From: DATJMJ01 sp035508795
GTDB lineage: Bacteria; Actinomycetota; Acidimicrobiia; Acidimicrobiales; Palsa-688
DNA length: 17,115 nt
Reading direction: 5' to 3'
NCBI GenBank assembly: GCA_035508795.1
Contig: DATJMJ010000231.1
Span: 1-17,115, forward strand
The notes beneath the pieces are model-generated. The model worked only from the letters and a program-made list of their open reading frames with translations, was not told where the DNA came from and ran no database searches. This document shows, piece by piece, positions 14,760-17,115 of this stretch (its first letter is position 1; each line of letters opens with the position of its first letter). The position numbers and the translations under genes were made by a program.

Positions 14760-15994
14760 GAGAGGCCCGTCGCCGTCATCAGTACCGCCACGACCACGGC
14801 GGCCGCAGCAGCCGGTAGACCGACCCGGGCACCGAAGCGCGTGAAGTCCCGGGGCCTGGCTGGCACCCCTAGGCGGCTCAATGTGGAGAGCCAGAGGAGG
14901 CTGGCCAACGAGCCGGTCGCGAGAAGGACGGGCCCCATGTTGACGCCGAGCAAGACTGCCCACATCTGTCCCGATGCCCTGTGGCCGAGGTACGGAAGAG
15001 CCACGAGCAGCGTAGGCAGGTTGTTGAACACGTTGGCCCCCAGTGCTGCGGTACCCGTCTCCCCCACGAGGCTCAAGACGCTGTTGCCCCTCAACAGCGA
15101 AGCCAGCGGGAGATGGGCAGCGGCGGCCGTCGCCAGCACCCCGAGACTGAGCACCGTGACAGCTGTGCCCAACGGCACAGATCGCCAAGGCACGATGCCG
15201 GGCGGCGCGCCTGGCCTCCGGCCCGCGGTCAGGAGCAGGTAGCAGGCAAGGAAAGCGTCCCCGCAAAGGGCCACGAGCCAGGGCCCGAGCCCTGCAAGCG
15301 GGACGACGGTAAACCCGATGGCGACCGTAGCGACGACTGCGCCCCCTGTCCAGAGGTCCCGGCGAGGCACGGTCCTCCGCTCGGGTACAGCTTTGCTCTG
15401 CATATTGCGGTGCGGCACGACGACCATCGCCCGGTAGCACAGCCACCCGGTTGCCGTCGCCACAACCGAGGGGAGCGCCAGGTGAGAGATGAACGACCAG
15501 GTGGTGGGGCGGCTCCACGAAAAGACGATCAGGTTTGTCAGGTTGGAGACCGGGAGCGCAGACGAAGCGAGGCAGGCGAGCAGCACGGGCTGGACCGCAA
15601 GGCTGAGGGCGTCACGGCCCTGGCGCCTGGCAACCTGGACGTACAGCGGAGTCAGCAGGACGACTGCGGTGTCGAGGTTTAGCAGCGTCGTGACCAGGGC
15701 GGCGAGCGCCCAAAGGCGACCGGGGCTCGCTCCGTTGCCAGCCACTCGAGACGCCATCGCCGAAAAGAAGCCGAGCCGGTCGAGCATCACGGCCAGCGGC
15801 ACGGCGCTGAGGAGGAACCCGACAGCGGCCCACAATGGGCGCAGCGAGGTCAGGACGTGCCCGGGCCCTATCGCCCCGAAAGCGACGTCCAGGAGGGCTG
15901 CACCGGCAGGCACCGAACCCGCCGGGAGGCGCGAGGGCGGCCAGACCGCACCCGCCACGCCGGCGAGCAGCAGCAAGACCGACAACCCAGTCAT
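14756..15994 (-). CDS. ArsB/SLC13-like (ion transporter superfamily) permease
   Basis: Polytopic inner-membrane carrier, 412 aa from ATG 15994, with about ten or more hydrophobic segments spread over the whole length. Two inverted-repeat hallmarks of the ArsB/NhaD ion transporter superfamily are visible: NLDTAVVLLTP (106-116) followed by SSALPVSNLTNLI (144-156), and in the second half GANVFNNLPTLL (319-330). The substrate cannot be named: arsenite, Na+/H+ exchange and dicarboxylates are all within the superfamily, and there is no arsR or arsC nearby to argue for arsenic. Charged loop residues are concentrated around 196-214. It follows the DMT-type carrier gene by 57 bp on the same strand. 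Its stop overlaps that of the convergent NlpC/P60 gene within CTAG. Confidence 0.85.
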   Translation of the reverse strand: MTGLSVLLLLAGVAGAVWPPSRLPAGSVPAGAALLDVAFGAIGPGHVLTSLRPLWAAVGFLLSAVPLAVMLDRLGFFSAMASRVAGNGASPGRLWALAALVTTLLNLDTAVVLLTPLYVQVARRQGRDALSLAVQPVLLACLASSALPVSNLTNLIVFSWSRPTTWSFISHLALPSVVATATGWLCYRAMVVVPHRNMQSKAVPERRTVPRRDLWTGGAVVATVAIGFTVVPLAGLGPWLVALCGDAFLACYLLLTAGRRPGAPPGIVPWRSVPLGTAVTVLSLGVLATAAAAHLPLASLLRGNSVLSLVGETGTAALGANVFNNLPTLLVALPYLGHRASGQMWAVLLGVNMGPVLLATGSLASLLWLSTLSRLGVPARPRDFTRFGARVGLPAAAAAVVVAVLMTATGLS

Positions 15995-16051
15995 ATCGGA
16001 CGGGCTCTACCCAATCGGCCGTACCGCTCGTCAACAGGGCCCCGGCGCGGG

Positions 16052-16939
16052 CTAAGTGGCCTGGTGTTCTCGCACCGCCCTTTGGTAGTCGCCCCCCTGG
16101 GCAGCCTTCACGGCTTCGGTGTGAGCCAGCAGGAAGATCCCGACGACGATCGCCGAGAACGAGACGACTTCGAGAGTCGTGGCAAGACCACCGGCCCGGA
16201 GAGCTTCGCCGAACGCCACGGCGCCCACGAGGACGCTGATGATCGGGTCGGTCGCCGACAAAGTGGGTAGCGAGGCGTCCAGCGGGCCGGCCTGGAAAGC
16301 GCTCTGCGCCAGGATCATCCCGCACAGCCCCCCGCCTGCCAGCACGTAAGGTTGCCAGCTCTCGAACAAGTTGGCCACGCCGAGGGAGAGCAGGTGGGCA
16401 CAGCTCTTGGTGAGCGCCGCGCAAATCCCGTAGACGGTGCCGCCGGCACTCCCGAAGGCCATCGCCTTCCATCGTGGCGTGCTGCGGCGGCCGACCAGGA
16501 CGAGCAGTGCCGTCACTGCCGCCGTGGCACACAACAGCAGTGTCCAGGTGAGCACCGAGACGCCGGGGCTGCCTGCCGTCGGGCTGCTCACGGCGAGGAA
16601 AACTGCCAGCCCTGCGGTCGTCAGGACCGCGCCGAGCCAATCCCATCCCCGCATCCGGTACGGGGTCACCCGCCACTTCAGGGGCAGCGCGAACAGGAGG
16701 CCGACAACGAGGAGGGGCTGCACCAGGACGAGCGAACCCCGTGTGAGGGCGACCCATTGCGCGACATATCCTGCGATGTCGAAGCCGAGGCCGGCAACCC
16801 ACAATGGCCTCTTGGCCAAGCGGGCCAAGAGGGTAGGCCTAAGCGCCCCATCGTCAGGCTGGCGCTCGGCCTCCCAGTGCTGGAGGACCGAGGCGACGGC
16901 ATAAAGGAAGGCAGCCGCCAATGCGGCAGCGATCGCCAC
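16052..16939 (-). CDS. DMT-superfamily transporter (NIPA/EamA-like)
   Basis: Polytopic membrane protein of 295 aa from GTG 16939, with about nine hydrophobic segments. The first helix (AALAAAFLYAVASVLQ) followed by a polar loop, the block GYVAQWVALTRGSLVLVQPLLV, and the late block SATDPIISVLVGAVAFGE fit drug/metabolite transporter proteins of the NIPA/EamA type common in actinobacteria. The substrate is unknown: NIPA relatives are linked to Mg2+, EamA relatives to metabolite export. No SD precedes the GTG; a TAGCTT lies close upstream, so a leaderless start is possible. It is probably co-transcribed with the permease gene downstream and is divergent from the tRNA gene. Confidence 0.85.
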   Translation of the reverse strand: MAIAAALAAAFLYAVASVLQHWEAERQPDDGALRPTLLARLAKRPLWVAGLGFDIAGYVAQWVALTRGSLVLVQPLLVVGLLFALPLKWRVTPYRMRGWDWLGAVLTTAGLAVFLAVSSPTAGSPGVSVLTWTLLLCATAAVTALLVLVGRRSTPRWKAMAFGSAGGTVYGICAALTKSCAHLLSLGVANLFESWQPYVLAGGGLCGMILAQSAFQAGPLDASLPTLSATDPIISVLVGAVAFGEALRAGGLATTLEVVSFSAIVVGIFLLAHTEAVKAAQGGDYQRAVREHQAT

Positions 16940-16998
16940 GCAGACAAGCTACCAGTGCCCAAAAGGCCGGGCTCACGGCCCGCCGGGAGGCGGTTCCG

Positions 16999-17004
16999 TA
17001 GACT
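16999..17004 (+). promoter_or_regulatory. candidate -10 box of the tRNA-Leu gene
   Basis: TAGACT, a good actinobacterial -10 match, lies 27 nt before the mature 5' end, implying a leader of about 20 nt for RNase P to remove. I see no matching -35. The rest of the spacer 16940-17031 shows only a weak GC hairpin (CGGGC-5-GCCCG) near 16968-16982. Confidence 0.35.
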
Positions 17005-17031
17005 GTGCCACTGCCCGGCTGACACTTATCA

Positions 17032-17113
17032 GGGCGCGTGGTGAAATCGGTAGACACAGCGGGCTTAAACCCTGCCGCCTCAGAGCATGAGGGTTCGACC
17101 CCCTCCGCGCCCA
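17032..17113 (+). tRNA. tRNA-Leu (anticodon TAA)
   Basis: The cloverleaf folds by hand. Acceptor GGGCGCG (17032-17038) pairs with CGCGCCC (17106-17112); the D arm carries GGTAGAC; the anticodon stem GCGGG/CCTGC (17059-17063 with 17071-17075, one G-U) closes the loop CTTAAAC with anticodon TAA at 17066-17068; the variable arm is extended (17076-17088), as expected for Leu; the T stem GAGGG/CCCTC closes TTCGACC. The discriminator is A at 17113. The next bases are CA rather than CC, so the 3' CCA is not encoded. It would read UUA codons, which are rare in such GC-rich genomes. Confidence 0.95.
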
Positions 17114-17115
17114 CA

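Noticed and set aside
14259..15518. 419-codon open frame on minus spanning the NlpC/P60 and permease genes
   Set aside because: It crosses two real genes in other frames, has no motif, and begins in a poly-Thr coding repeat that stays open in several frames.
15612..16802. 396-codon open frame on minus across the two carrier genes
   Set aside because: It is an Arg/Pro-rich shadow of two polytopic membrane protein genes that are clearly coding in another frame.

Overview
This is a GC-rich (roughly two-thirds G+C by eye) chromosomal segment with strong G/C preference at third codon positions, frequent GTG starts and several genes without a clear Shine-Dalgarno. The gene families (two-TM FtsH-like protease, NIPA-like DMT carrier, a secreted NlpC/P60 protein with an N-terminal helical domain and a Thr-rich linker, DUF2269-like membrane protein) suggest an actinobacterium. 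An Acidimicrobiia-like lineage is my guess, not something the sequence proves. The window looks like ordinary chromosome: I see no transposase, integrase, CRISPR array, phage gene or defence island.

Layout. (1) 125-3705, plus strand: an S9A oligopeptidase B-type peptidase followed after 26 bp by bioF. (2) 3706-3858: a repeat-rich convergent spacer (GC hairpin, two 36-bp tandem units, two 10-bp units). (3) 3859-6646: a membrane-anchored FtsH-like AAA+ zinc protease on minus, divergent from a class I SAM methyltransferase on plus; the spacer holds a candidate promoter framed by small inverted repeats. (4) 6643-8575, minus: an argJ-family acetyltransferase followed after 13 bp by a small protein with a possible eIF2B-like fold. 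(5) 8765-9736, plus: a YihY/BrkB membrane protein, divergent from argJ across a spacer with a 15-bp tandem repeat. (6) 9726-12798, minus: patatin-like lipase, fumC, then a four-TM DUF2269-like protein, closely spaced. (7) 12927-14759, plus: a secreted NlpC/P60 peptidoglycan hydrolase. (8) 14756-16939, minus: a NIPA/DMT-type carrier and an ArsB/SLC13-like permease. (9) 17032-17113, plus: tRNA-Leu(TAA), complete to the discriminator base.

How it fits together. The window mixes core metabolism (fumC, bioF, argJ family), envelope functions (NlpC/P60, YihY, DUF2269, lipase, two carriers) and protein turnover (oligopeptidase, FtsH-like protease). No single pathway links them. The tight convergent arrangements stand out: two gene pairs share one CTAG palindrome as both stop codons, and a third pair overlaps by 11 bp.

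I did not find a clearly new biological system. The items most worth checking are the argJ homologue, which resembles the clavulanic-acid-cluster OAT2 type more than housekeeping ArgJ and is paired with an uncharacterised gene; the FtsH-like paralogue with an altered Walker B and an AAA-domain insertion; and its palindrome-framed promoter.
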